Of a stretch of DNA of 25,303 nucleotides, positions 1 to 10,236 are shown piece after piece. The position numbers and the translations under genes are program-made. Under the pieces are notes generated by a model, which was not told where the DNA came from, did no database searches, and was given only the letters and a program-made list of their open reading frames with translations. Every line of letters begins with the position of its first letter. Position 1 is the first letter of the stretch. Source of the stretch: Thoreauomyces humboldtii (lineage: Eukaryota; Chytridiomycota; Chytridiomycetes; Spizellomycetales; Powellomycetaceae); NCBI GenBank assembly GCA_027596035.1, contig JADGJA010000297.1, positions 1 through 25,303 on the forward strand, written 5' to 3'.

Positions 1-656
1 GTCGGGGTGGGGTATTAAGGTTGCGCGACTTTCTGACGGAGGGGGTGGTCGAGCAAGAGCGCGATTGACCAAAAGAACTGTGCTGCGATGCTGTATGTAT
101 GTACGTTCAGAAGTGGAGGATATGGTAGGGTAGAGATACTAAGGAAAGACGGGGGGCTAGAGGAATGCTGAATGGGCTTGGGCTTGGGAGAATGGGGGTG
201 CAGCAGGAGGAGGAGGGGAAGTGTGTGCTGCTTGCTGTACAAAACCCCAGGTCTCTCCTGCATGTGTTCAGGGACGAGAGAGAGAGGGCAGAGGGCCTTT
301 TCTTTTGGACAGAGAATGCCCCCCTCATCGCCGATGCACCGCGATCCGTTTCTCAACCCCTTCTGATGCAAATTCACTGCAGGCACGGCCGAGGCCCGCT
401 GTAGGACAGAGAAAAAATGGATGGCAGCAGAGAGAGACATGCGAAAGAGAGCCTGCACGGACATCCTCTTTGGCGACGAGCGATTCTCGTACGTATTGAA
501 GTCCTTAGTTTTTCCAGTGTTGACCTGTATTTCTATCCTGTAGCTGTATTTCTATCCATCTCGGCGTTTCTATTTTGTGGAATTTAATCCATCTATCTAT
601 CCGTGAAATCCAACCATGGAATTGATCATTTCCATGATATCTCAAAGGGTGGCAGT
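1..656. other. Intergenic, downstream of the lectin gene
   Basis: No convincing gene is seen here. A 149-codon frame on the minus strand (15-464) has biased composition (the strand is rich in GA/CT runs) and no recognisable domain, so it is not called. The right part (about 500-600) is AT-richer and would be 3' flank of the minus-strand lectin gene that stops at 657. It holds a short direct repeat, listed separately. Confidence 0.5.
525..557. repeat. Two 14-bp direct repeats
   Basis: The 14-mer CTGTATTTCTATCC occurs at 525-538 and again at 544-557, identical, starting 19 bp apart. A shorter CTAT-rich run follows at 590-601. It lies just downstream of the lectin stop codon, in probable 3' UTR. 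It may be only local slippage; no function is claimed. Confidence 0.7.
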
Positions 657-1813
657 TCAACCAGTGGCTCCGGTCTGCCATACCACGGTTTGTACCCGAC
701 CACCACCATCCGCCCACATGACCAGGTTTCCGTCGTCCTGGAGGGCAACGTACGTGGTACCGGCCGTTCCGGACGCCCAAAGGGCGATGCCATCGGCATA
801 AAAGACAAGATTGCCGTCTTGCTGCATGTTCAAGGTGAAGGGAGGGTCGTCCTGACCGTTGGTCCCCGTGGCCCAGATGGCCTGCCAGCTTCCACTGTTT
901 CGAGAGTAGATGACAACGTTTCCGTCTCCCTGGACGGCGAGCTGGACATCGTCGCTGTTCGAAAAGAGCGAGTCGCCTGCCTCGAGGACGCCGCCGCTCA
1001 TGATGTAGCCTTCCGTGTCGTCGGCACCGCCTGCACAGCGCTTGGCGAGCGTGCGGTGCTGCGACTTCTTTGCTGCGGCGCGAGCGATGCGAGCGTTGCG
1101 GGCAACGTCCAGGTTGTGGATCATGCCCGAGGCGAGGGCGTCGGTGGTGACCTTCGCAAGGTAGTCCTTGCGCATGACCGGGTCCATGTGAGTTGTACTG
1201 TTGTCGAGGTGGATGGGCGCCCTCGTCGCGGCGGATTTGCGGGCGGTGGCCTCGAGACGGCGTTGTCCGGGGATCTGAGTGTAATACTCGATGGACACTC
1301 CGCGGTCCTCATCGTAGACCTTGACAAACTTGTCGCCCACTACGGTCGCTTGCTGAATCAGGGTCTGAGGGAGCGAGGGAAGAGGGGCAAGGGTCAGCCA
1401 AGGGATGTGCTTCTCGCGAGAACAACGGTGCTACGCGATGGCCGTTCACCTGGATCATATCGCCGGCTCGATCATTGATCCAATCGTAAAAGGAATCGGC
1501 ACCAACGGTGCCAGAGTTCTCTCGCCGTTCGGGCCGCACTTGTTGCCAGACCACTCGGCGATGAGGGTGAAGACCCCGTCGGATTGAGATACAATCGGGG
1601 TGCCTTCGGCGGCGGCACTGTACGACCTGCCCGCCATCTCGTCGGCTTCGACCTTATCGTTGAAGCTGTATATGACTGAGGTCAAGCTGGCAATTTGCGC
1701 TGCCGTGAGCCTGCCGGCGGCCGTGACGGTTGTGCGGAGGTTGACAGCACAACCTCGACGCTGTAGGAGGCCAAGGTGACGGCTAGAGCAGTAGCAAGGC
1801 TGAACCAGCGCAT
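657..1813 (-). CDS. Secreted B-type (bulb) lectin domain protein, frame broken twice
   Basis: Start ATG at 1813 opens a signal-peptide-like segment (MRWFSLATALAVTLASYS). One intron is clear, 1365-1434 (70 nt, GTAGCA..CTCAG). The last exon, 1364-657, ends in a B-lectin (D-mannose-binding) domain with three repeats of the QxDxNxVxY type: QGDGNVVIY, QQDGNLVFY and QDDGNLVMW (Tyr to Trp in the third). A Lys-Arg in front of CAGG just before the lectin domain could be a Kex2-type processing site. The region between signal peptide and lectin has two or more Cys and matches no family I recognise. Two reading-frame changes, near 1750-1775 and 1515-1530, cannot be explained by introns of normal size; each behaves like one missing base. 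Either these are sequence errors or the gene is decaying. Family knowledge: B-lectins bind mannose and related sugars. A role at the cell surface or in secretion is inference. Confidence 0.7.
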
Positions 1814-2535
1814 GATGGGGCAGGAAGATATGGGTGATGGAGGGACAAGGACGACGAGGAGACTTGACACTTTGGCTGCTGCTGCTTGACTGAGGGGTAT
1901 CGCGAGCCCCACGCGTCCTTTTATGCTAGCATCGTACACCGGAAGCGACGACGGGGCACACCAAGTAGCCGTGATCCTGGTCCGTGTACGTACCGACCAT
2001 GTGTCACTGCGAACAAGAGTTTCCTGTTCCCGATCCTCACGCGCTCGGGAACGGCCAGTAGAGTGCAGGCCTTCTGGAACAAAGCTCCAAGGGAAATTCA
2101 AGGGTACCCAGAAAACACAGCAATTGAAACGAGAAGATGGAATGGAGTGGGAACACCTGCGGGAACACCTGCGGACAACACACAAACCTGACCCTCCAGT
2201 AGCAAACAGTACGGGATGGGATGGCAAGATTGCCTCACACTTTGCGACGGGGAAACTGGGGGAACCCGAGTACTGAGAGGGGCAAAGAAAGCGAAAAAAA
2301 GGAGAACAAAAGTTTTCCGCATGACTCACTCACATCTTCGCACAGCCAACTCACTCCACTCACAAGAGTCTCACTCCTCATCATCACGCAAAGCGTAACG
2401 TATACATGTAGCACTGGGTGGAGTGAAGAGGCACCCGTAGGGTAGAGCAGAGTGGAGTATAGAGTAGAGCAGCCAGAGTCCTTACTTTCTCCCTTCCCTC
2501 CTCTTCCGCGCTCTTTCTCTTTCGTTCCGCTTGCA
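1814..2535. promoter_or_regulatory. Divergent intergenic region between lectin gene and 2536 gene
   Basis: About 720 bp between two head-to-head start codons, so it should hold both promoters. No long coding frame with recognisable content is seen on either strand. Just before the plus-strand ATG at 2536 is a pyrimidine-rich stretch (about 2478-2530, TTTCTCCC.., CTCTTTCTC), a common look for fungal 5' leaders. A 12-bp tandem repeat at 2149-2172 is listed separately. Confidence 0.5.
2149..2172. repeat. Perfect 12-bp tandem repeat in divergent promoter
   Basis: GGGAACACCTGC is present twice back to back with no mismatch (2149-2160 and 2161-2172). It sits roughly midway between the two divergent genes. 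The CACCTG core is E-box-like (CANNTG), so paired E-boxes one helical turn apart (12 bp) are a possible reading; this is inference. Confidence 0.75.
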
Positions 2536-3642
2536 ATGGTCAACCGCGTCACGTCGCCTTACGTCCGGGAGCGGGACCGCGAGGGCAGTCTCGTCCGCTT
2601 CCTCACTCAATCGGGCCTGGATCATACCTCGACACCCTCCGTTGTCGCCGCCGCCGTCGCAGCGCTGCAGGACGCGTTCCTGCCCTCCCGCGCTCCCGGC
2701 CGTCCGAACGGACCCCCGCCTGCCAACCCCTGCGCTGTCTACGCCCTGCTGCTTTGCGCCTGTCTTGCGATCGATTCTGCCGCTATCGCCGAGGAGGGTG
2801 CTCCAAGTGGCCACCCCGAGGTTCTGCTGACCTCCGCATCCGTGTCCATGCTGGCCGCCCTGGGCCACGCTTGGGGCCTGTCCGACAAGACGCGGAACCT
2901 CCTTCTTCTCCACGCCCAGTTCGACCGTCACCGCCACGTCGCCACGTCGCCTCTACCCGTGCTCGTCGCTTTCGAGCGTGTGCGCCCGACCCTCGTCTCG
3001 ACCGGCTGGATGACCCCAGACGACCGTGAGGCCCTGTCCAGGCTCCTCGCAGCCATGGACGTGCACTGCCGTCGCCGCATCGCCTCGTACAGAGAGTCCT
3101 TTCCGGAACGCGATGCCACTTCGGTGGGCTCGCCGCCTGGCGCCCTCGAAGCTACCCTGATGCTACTCCGCTGCATCTTGCGCGAACCCATCTATCTCGC
3201 GGCCCGGACGCAGAGGGATGGCCAAGCGCCGCCATTGGTGCGCCAAGAGCTGACCGCCATCGTTACCGATGCCGCCGTTGCACGATTCCAGACCCTACGC
3301 GCAGCGAGCTTTGCGCACGACGGTCAAACGCAGCGCGGCGTCGCGGAAGGAGCCCTTGACCTCACCCGTCGCCTGTTTGACGACATCGAGGCCGACGCTG
3401 AGCGGTTCCGGGTCGCTTTCCAGAAGGAGCTGAACATTGTCGGCCTGACGGCAGAAATCTACTTTCAGCAGTTTTCTTTGATGTTGAGATGTCTCGACGC
3501 TGCATGCGACAGAGTTGCTGCTTTGCTCAGACAGGTCGACAGACTGAACGAGACTCGTGCCTGGAGGTCTTGGGACAGCGGCCGTGCGGTGCGGCAGGGG
3601 TGTGCGACGTGTTTAGAGTCGGCCTTGGAGATTGACTTTTGA
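2536..3642 (+). CDS. Hypothetical 368-residue alpha-helical protein, single exon
   Basis: An intronless frame from ATG 2536 to TGA 3640-3642. I chose this ATG because it is the first in the frame and follows a pyrimidine-rich leader. The N-terminus is Arg-rich (MVNRVTSPYVRERDREG). A mildly hydrophobic Ala/Leu/Cys stretch (about residues 72-88) is too short and mixed to call a membrane segment. The rest is Leu/Ala/Arg-rich and probably helical. The last third (LFDDIEADAERF... to IYFQQFSLML) looks like the first Munc13-homology (MHD1) helices of fungal Unc13-type proteins, but only loosely; no C2 domain or second MHD is present, so this is a weak suggestion. Third positions are strongly GC-biased, as expected for real coding sequence here. 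Function unknown. Confidence 0.75.
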   Translation: MVNRVTSPYVRERDREGSLVRFLTQSGLDHTSTPSVVAAAVAALQDAFLPSRAPGRPNGPPPANPCAVYALLLCACLAIDSAAIAEEGAPSGHPEVLLTSASVSMLAALGHAWGLSDKTRNLLLLHAQFDRHRHVATSPLPVLVAFERVRPTLVSTGWMTPDDREALSRLLAAMDVHCRRRIASYRESFPERDATSVGSPPGALEATLMLLRCILREPIYLAARTQRDGQAPPLVRQELTAIVTDAAVARFQTLRAASFAHDGQTQRGVAEGALDLTRRLFDDIEADAERFRVAFQKELNIVGLTAEIYFQQFSLMLRCLDAACDRVAALLRQVDRLNETRAWRSWDSGRAVRQGCATCLESALEIDF

Positions 3643-4037
3643 GATGGATAATATGACTCTAAATATGGAATGTACTGTACTGAGTCGAATTGGCTGTGGA
3701 TTTTCGAGGCAGAAGCGTGTCCGGAAGCGAGGAGAAGCGAAGAGATGTCAGAAGAAAACGAAGATAATACATTGATAAGAGAGAGGGAGCTATGTTGCTA
3801 TAAGAACGCGCCAGCCGTCCTTCCATCTAGTTCATTTCCTTCGCATTGAGAAATGCACGGGAAAGGTTGGGATCGATGGGAGGAAGGGGAGAGATGCGCA
3901 GGACGGAGAGCAGTGGAAAATCGGAAGGGGTAAAATTCGCGCATTAACGCATGAGGTCAATATTAGGTTTGTGTTGTAGAATTGCTTTCAGTTGTACGTT
4001 TGTTGCTTCGGCAAGGGGCGATCCGATTGAGAAGTAT
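3643..4037. other. Convergent intergenic region
   Basis: About 395 bp between the stop codons of two convergent genes (2536-3642 plus, 4038-4594 minus). It is AT-richer than its neighbours and should contain both 3' UTRs and poly(A) sites. No gene, repeat or RNA structure stands out. Confidence 0.5.
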
Positions 4038-4594
4038 CTATCCCTCGAGACGCTTGGCGACCTGGAAGGCTATCGAGTGGAAAAAGAGAAGGTGAGTTGT
4101 CGTAGCTGGGGTATGAAGCAGGAAGGAGACGTGGCATCTCGTACCAAAGTAAGCAAGGGTGAACCAGAAGGTAACGATGGCGGCAATGACCAGAGCGGCG
4201 AGCAACCACCACGCGAGCCAGAAGGCGCCGAAGGCGAGGAATCCGCCCTGGAACATGGCAACACCGGTACCAGCAACTCCGAGGACCTAAGGAAGAAGTA
4301 GGTTTGCGGAAGTCAGCAACCAGCATTTGTCGAGGAGCAGAAAACGGGTACGGCCTTCCACTGTACCATAGCGCCAGTGGCAGCTCCATATCCGGTGAAG
4401 ACGGCAAGGGGAACGGCAGCGGTGGCACCGATGGTGTAGACAAAGGCCTTGACGGGAGGGTAGCGATCGAGGATGGCCTTGGAGGTGGAGATGGCGGAAC
4501 CGGTGTATGCCTGGAGCGTGGAGAGCATGGGGCCTGCGGTTCCGACGACCTGCTGGTAGTAGCTGTTGGAGACGACCTTTGATTGGATTGCCAT
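4038..4594 (-). CDS. Small multi-pass membrane protein, possibly promethin/LDAF1-like
   Basis: Three exons: 4594-4352, 4286-4145 and 4069-4038, giving 138 residues. Introns are 4351-4287 (65 nt) and 4144-4070 (75 nt). A second in-frame donor at 4366 would remove five residues (VQWKA) and give 133. The first ~50 residues are polar and helical (MAIQSKVVSNSYYQQ..., then ..STSKAILDRYPPVKAF). Two or three hydrophobic stretches rich in Gly, Ala and aromatics follow, with a short basic tail (FQVAKRLEG). A soluble amphipathic N-terminus before a membrane hairpin fits the promethin/LDAF1/Ldo16 lipid-droplet assembly family in size and layout, but I see no diagnostic motif. It could be another small ER or mitochondrial membrane protein. 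The gene itself is well supported: all frames join exactly and the protein is compact. Confidence 0.7.
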
Positions 4595-6560
4595 GGTTGA
4601 GAGAGGGGTTTGGAAGGACGAGATGAGGGAATGGGTATGCGTGGGAACGGGGAAATGTCAGTTTGGCACGAGGGGATCTCGGGGACGACGAGCTTTTTGA
4701 GTGCAGCAGGCAGCGGCTGAGGAGAGAGAAGAAAGGCGTTCGACAGAGCGCTCGCTGCACTCCCTCCGTCATCGACCTCATGCTGCACATTTGCACGGCT
4801 CTTTTCCTTTCCCATCAAAAACCGGAGCGACCACGGCGAGGGCAGGGGCAGGCATGGATGCGGTGAGCATGCCGCGACAGGTGGCGCTAGAAGATACCGT
4901 ACATGTGCGTTGGAAGGCCGGGTCCAGGAACACGCATAACCCATCAAAGCTTCCTTAATGGTGAGAACAAGACGAAGATGGCTTGCACACCCAATGGAAC
5001 CTGCTCGGTTCCCGGCATTTTGTGTCGCGTCATTTCATCATCCAAACATACTTTATCACCAGCCTTTTCCCACATGTCACCATGGGGCCCTTCACCTGGG
5101 AAGGCATGCACATTGGAAGGATGAGTACCAACGTATTTCGATTTTGGAAGTAGGCTGGATCTTAAGGCCGAATAGGGCTTCCTAAGGTTCTGGAAACGCT
5201 CAGTTCTTCAGATGAGGGAAGGAGCTAATGAGAAAGTGGCGAGGAGGTGGTGCAAGGGCGAAAGAAGAGAGAGCGAGAGGAGCGAGAGGAGCAGGACGAG
5301 GAGGACGAGCAAGAGGTGGTGGTGATGGAGGTGATGGTGCAGGGGCGAGAGAAGGAGGAGCAGGAGGAGCAGGAGCACCAGGGGCACCAGGGGCAGGAGC
5401 AGCAGGAGGAGCAGGAGGGATGGAGGAACTGTCGTCTTTCTATTGACGAAAATGCAGAGTGCGCCTGGGGGTTGCTCGAGACGTGGTAGTTCGAGACGTA
5501 CACGCGCACCAGAGTCCCTTCGCTTCTTTGTTTGCCAACTGTGCATCTTCGACGCGTTGCCAGGGGGAATCCACATGGGTGCAGCTTGATGGAATCTCCC
5601 AATTCGAATAAAGAAAACCATGGCCACTGCGTGCGGGTCGGGTTTGGAAAAGTCGACATCGAAAGCTCGCGTGACTTTTTTGACTGACGTTTGAGAGCTC
5701 CATTTCGTAACGACCGCGGGGATCAGCCGGTCGAACGTAGGGCCGCCTCGAAGGACTTCGCTAAGGATGCGCCCATCGCCAATGACGCTGCGTTCAGACT
5801 GGTGAAAGCCAGACGGATACCGCTGGTTGCGGTTAGCCGAGTGTACTGCGGATTGCGCTGCAAGGCAAGGTGGCTGTGGACGCAACATTCACTGCATCCA
5901 TGCACCGTCGTTTCACAGGACGACGAAATGGATGCCAAGTGCCGATGTCTTTTCATGCGTTGATCGCGGAGGATTGGAATGGGTCCGAGCACAAGTAAGA
6001 ATTGGGAATCACACACTTCTCGTCCGTCCTCGGCACATTTAGAGATGTGGAGCAGGTCTGATCATTTATCGTTCAAGCAAGAGTATCTCCATCCTGGGCG
6101 TTACGCATTCCATCAAATCACCGCAGCTCCAAGGCCAGCCCTCATCCATCCTTCTGCATGGAGACGAGAGGAATTTGCCAGGGTAGTAAGACGTAGTACC
6201 CTCCGTTCCATCTACCTCCCGTCCATCCAATTTCGGGAACGCCCAGGTACTGCAGATGAGGCAGGAGGAGGCCGAGAGAGGAAAGGAGCAGAACAAAGAC
6301 GAGGAGGGAGTTCCCTTTCGCGCTGACGGTTCACCAGGATGGAAATGTGGAGTCATTCACAAATGTCCTCTGAAAGCTGCAGGATCATCATTTCACCGGA
6401 CGTGGGAACGGAAGCGAGGAACACAACTGGACCTTGGGCATGTTGCTGACTTTAGCAACGCATAATGACCGCTTTCTCCCTGCGACCTTTATGTGGAGTC
6501 CACAGCCTGTTTCCGCGCAGTTCTTATGTGGAACTGACTTCTTTGGATATGCTATTATGA
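4595..6560. other. Gene-poor stretch of nearly 2 kb
   Basis: This lies between the start of the minus-strand membrane protein gene and the stop of the ARMC2-like gene. Open frames exist on both strands (for example minus 5208-5888 and plus 5691-5963), but they lack recognisable domains. The longest ones run through the low-complexity purine tract at 5217-5440 and give Leu/Pro/Ser or Gly/Ala/Glu runs. I could not join pieces across good splice sites into a believable protein. A fast-evolving small gene or a non-coding RNA cannot be excluded. Confidence 0.4.
5217..5440 (+). repeat. Purine-rich (GGA/GCAGGA) low-complexity tract
   Basis: About 220 bp in which the plus strand is very largely G and A, built from irregular GAGAGGAG, GAGGAC and GGAGCAGGAGGAGCAG units. 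It includes two GCACCAGGGGCACCAGGGGCA-like steps near 5375-5395. Such tracts arise by replication slippage and can form triplex (H-DNA) or G-rich structures. No coding role is supported. Confidence 0.75.
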
Positions 6561-9500
6561 TCATACCGCCCGACTCTCCCTCGTGCACACTGCTTCGTCG
6601 GAGGGTGTTATCAGCTCTTCTAGCCGCTCCAAAACCTCGTCCAGGGCGGCCCGCCGCGGATCTTGAACTTCGTCCGCATTGGTTTCTTTCGGCAGCAAAG
6701 GCCCGGTTAGTGACTCTTGTCAAGCCTTTGGCAGGTTTATCGTCTTCATTGCCTACCTAAAACGTCTGCGATGAGATCTTGAACCCGTTCTCGTTCCTCA
6801 TGGTCAAGGAACGGCAGGGATTTTGAGTGGCGAGGGGAACTGATATAAAACGATTAGCTGTCAAACGCGGTTCGTGGGAAGAACGCTTGGAATGCCGGGC
6901 CTCAAGTACCACAGATTGTAGAGTGCCCGTGCTGCGACGGTGGCGAGATCGTAGTCATTATCTTGCAGTGCCTCGAGAAGTGCCGTGGCGAGTCTGCGAG
7001 CAAATCGGGGATAGGGAAGGTCATGTTTGTGAGCTTTTGCTTCTGGGATCAGATCAGGTAAAACTGTACAATCTTACTTTCCGATCCCGCCGTTCAAGAC
7101 AACAATTTGCGCATGTGATGCAGCATCTTCTCCCCCCGTCGTAGCGTTCATGATGCATCCAGCGGCTTGAAAAACAACATCCCGCGCTGTGTGATCGAGG
7201 AGAACTGTGAGGATCTCGGTGCCTTTGGAGCAACATATGTCAGAGATAACAAGTCTCCTGCTGCGAGGTCACGTCTTCCAGGTACCTCTCCGCTCGGCCA
7301 TCAAATATCGAACATCTGCGTGTCGACTCAAGTTCGCCAGGACCCTTGCGGCCTCCGCCACCGTCTCCGGGTTCGGATGCAGGAGGAAGCCAAACATCTG
7401 TTTTGCGATGTCAAGTCGAGTAGAAAGGAGACAGTTTGTGGGAATGTCGTAGAATGTAAAGTTTGCGAGAGCCCCGACGATGTTGAGAACCAGCTCTTGG
7501 TGCGCTTCCACCGGTTTGCATGCTAATGGGCAGGTCGATGAGAAAGAGCTTAACGAAGAGATCGATTGTGAGACGAGAGAAGACCTCACCAAGGAGATGG
7601 ACCAAGTCTTCTATCTCGATCATTCCCACGATCTTTCGGCCGGCTTCCTCATTGATGGCAAGGTTGGCCAGCAACCTAATCATCTTCACAAGTACCTCCT
7701 CGTTCTCCTTCCCGACTTTACCCTCCTGTCCACCTGGATCCTCCTCCTCGTCGCCACTGTCTTCTCCAAGCTCCACTCCCGTGTACATTCCGAGGAGGGC
7801 CACGATGTTTGGAATGGCAGGGAGGAGAAAGGAGTGGGTTTCGCTCGGGGATGAAGTCATGTTGCCCAGAATGAAAGAGGCACGGACTAGCAAGGGCTGA
7901 TGCGCGGGCCGCTGATGTGGGTCAGCGGAGAGCTTTAAGGGCACGAACATTGAATGAGGAAGGGAGGATCACCTTTTCGGCTTGATGTCCCACGAGAAGA
8001 TCGGTGAGGGAGGTCACTGTGACTGGACAACGCATCCGGGCGAGGCAATTTGGATCCAGGGAAAGCTTACTGCGACGAGGTAAGGCGGCAGCAGACAAAA
8101 AACCCATCCTCCCTTTTCGATGCTACCTGAGAATCCTGCACACGTTTGTCATCACGATTACCGAGTCTCGAAGACCCTGCTCTGCTTCCAAGGTGCGGAG
8201 AAGTGTCTCCAACGGCGAGCATTCTGCCTCTCTTTGCTCCAAGAAGCTTTTGCAAGCGCCGGACGAGGTGACGAGATTTCGTAAGGTCTCTGTGATCTGA
8301 ATGAATTGCCTATGAGTACGAGGTAAGATCATATATGTGATATAAGAGGAATATGTACCTGAACTAGTAACTGCTCAGCCTGGAGATACATCTCGTCTGG
8401 TAGGGATGCGATTCCCAATTGCTGACATCTTCGATGTCAGTCAGGAAGCGAGCAAATATCCACAAATTCAAACATTCGCCTACCAAAACTACATTCACTA
8501 CTCTGACTAGTATTGAGATTCCTCGAGCACCGGCAAGCGCTTCAGCAGCTCGTTCCGCGTGCGTGAGATTCTTCAACGTACTGACAGCGTAGAGCAGCAG
8601 TGGACATCGCCCAGAGAAGAACTGGCCAGCAGGTTTGCCCCCAACGCTGGACGTGAAACTGGCAATGAAATGGGCTAGACTATCTAGGCACCTCAACCAT
8701 GTCAGACTTTGTGCTGGAAGTTGGCATTTTCCAGTATATCAGGGTCGCGCGTACCTACGACGTTGAAGGTGGAGAACCCGGGATCGTTCCGCTCGTTCTG
8801 GCTGAGTTTGAACAGGAGCTTTGCGGCGTAGCGCAGAACGTTCTCGTTCCGTGTTAGCTGAAAGCATCAGGAGAAATGTCAGGTCCAAGCGGTTGTTCAA
8901 CCAAAGTAGTGTACCCGTCAGGTCTTCTCGCACCTTCAGCACAATACTACATCCGAAGATCGCGACCCGAACATCAGCAGCCGCGTCCATCCAGGGTATA
9001 ACGGCTTGCAGAACAGTTTCTCTCCGTTGTCGCTCGAGTGCTTTGTTACCCTGAGGATCTCGAAACCACTGAACAGCGTCCAAGGCATCCTGCAACGCTC
9101 TTCCATGAACAGGCAGATGGGGCATATCGCTCGCTATGGTAATTTGTAGACAAGAGCAGACAGCGTCGTATGGCGGGTCAGATACTTGAGAATCCAATGC
9201 CGGGGACTCGGAGGACATGGGCACCGGCGATGGTATCGGGGTTGGAAAGCCCTACATCCATTTTCCCCAGGTCAGCTCCTGCTATGTTCTGTGGATAAAG
9301 CTGGTACAACGTTGTTCCCGCCCCCACCTGCATTGACCTCTCCCAGTCATCCGGAGGACCTATAGCTGCTCTTGCAGCAGCCGCTGGTCTTGCAACCATC
9401 TCCTCCTTGTCTGTCGTGAGCGGTTCGAGTCTTCTGGGGAGCGGGGCTAGATTCCTCACTCGACGTCCCATCGCCTTTCCCAAGCGGTGTCGTGGCGCAT

Positions 9501-9696
9501 GCGGAAGCAGTGCCAGGTCATCGTGTAGTCTTGAGCGGCTGTCCGGTGCTGGAGTGTAAGGTCGTGTCGGATTTCGAAGAGAGGCTCTGGCTTCTTCGAT
9601 GATCTTGGAGGAGGGAGTGCGGCGAATGGCGTGGGGAGGGGAGGGACCGACAGGAGGTGCATGAGGGGGATAGTGATGCCGCTCAGCTAGCGCCAT
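6561..9696 (-). CDS. ARMC2-like armadillo-repeat protein (flagellum assembly)
   Basis: Exons read as 9696-9256, 9206-8934, 8857-8755, 8683-8484, 8421-8359, 8296-8127, 8069-7973, 7911-7590, 7522-7286, 7222-7078, 6993-6910, 6839-6757 and 6685-6561, about 780 residues. Every junction downstream of 8934 keeps frame with normal splice sites; the first intron (9255-9207, 49 nt) is uncertain, and so is the start, since the frame stays open to 9909. The N-terminal motif SSKIIEEARASLR..TRPYTP matches the conserved N-terminus of animal ARMC2. The body carries armadillo-type helices (LLFKLSQNERND, AVSTLKNLTHAERAAEAL, MIRLLANLAINEEAGRKI, ALANFTFYD, RVLANLSRHADVRYL), with an acidic insert (EDSGDEEED). Human ARMC2 is about 870 residues, so the length fits. 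Known role: sperm and cilium axoneme assembly, linked to radial-spoke and central-pair transport. It shares its 5' region with the TSNAXIP1-like gene. Confidence 0.8.
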
Positions 9697-10236
9697 GCCG
9701 ATAGAGTTCCTTTCGATGGAAGTACAGTCTCCTCTACTCTGACGAAGAGGTAACGCGACATGAGGGGGGGTCCGTTCACAAGGGAGAAGCGGCAGCGACA
9801 TGCCGGCAGAAAGCTGACGAGAGACGAGGCGGCGGCACCTCGGGGCTGTCCAAAGCCTCGCAGGAAAATCCGCTCCTCCTCCGACCTCCACCCATCCTTT
9901 CTCTGACATACAACCCTTGCATCGTCGGCACCTGGAACGACAACAAAGTCCTCATAAGGGGGCGATGGACTCGGACATAAAGGTCAGTGCAGCGACATCC
10001 ATCCAGGAATGTGTACTTCCCAAGGTCCAGAACATGGCGACCTGACTTTTCTCCCCCGCAATCTTTGACAGCGCTGGGCCGGCCTGTCGGCTCAAGGCGA
10101 ACATGCCCTGTATCCTGGGGAGCGAGTAGTCCTATCTCGACGTAACCAATCCCCTGTTCGAGCTGCCATCCGCTCTCAGCATGTACCGCAGCAACGTCTC
10201 CGACCGGGTAGACCATTGCACGAGGAGCGAGCTTTC
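9697..10236. promoter_or_regulatory. Shared 5' region of two probable ciliary genes
   Basis: About 540 bp between the proposed start codons of the minus-strand ARMC2-like gene and the plus-strand TSNAXIP1-like gene, arranged head to head. A CCAAT box on the plus strand at 10146-10150 lies 87 bp before the plus ATG and overlaps GTAACC, a form of the RFX half-site. Other RFX-like half-sites are AGCAAC near 10189-10194 and GGTAAC near 9750. No complete X-box palindrome is seen. A 146-codon minus-strand frame (9776-10216) also lies here and is not called. Part of this region could hold upstream exons of either gene. Confidence 0.45.

Noticed and set aside
15..464. 149-codon frame on the minus strand starting MSVQALFRMSLSAAIHFF
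   Set aside because: Looks faintly like a signal peptide, but the rest is Ser/Pro/Leu runs from a GA/CT-biased stretch, with no domain and no splice support.
1761..1780. 20-nt GT..AG segment that would restore frame in the lectin gene
   Set aside because: Far below the size of any other intron in the window (about 49 nt at the least), so a base-level indel is more likely.
5228..5446. Gly/Ala/Arg-rich frame in the purine tract
   Set aside because: Pure low-complexity translation; all frames through the tract are open for the same reason.
9776..10216. 146-codon minus-strand frame beginning MVYPVGDVAAVHAE
   Set aside because: It has an ATG and mixed composition, but it overlaps both probable promoters, matches no family and does not splice into the ARMC2-like frame. 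A real small gene is not fully excluded.
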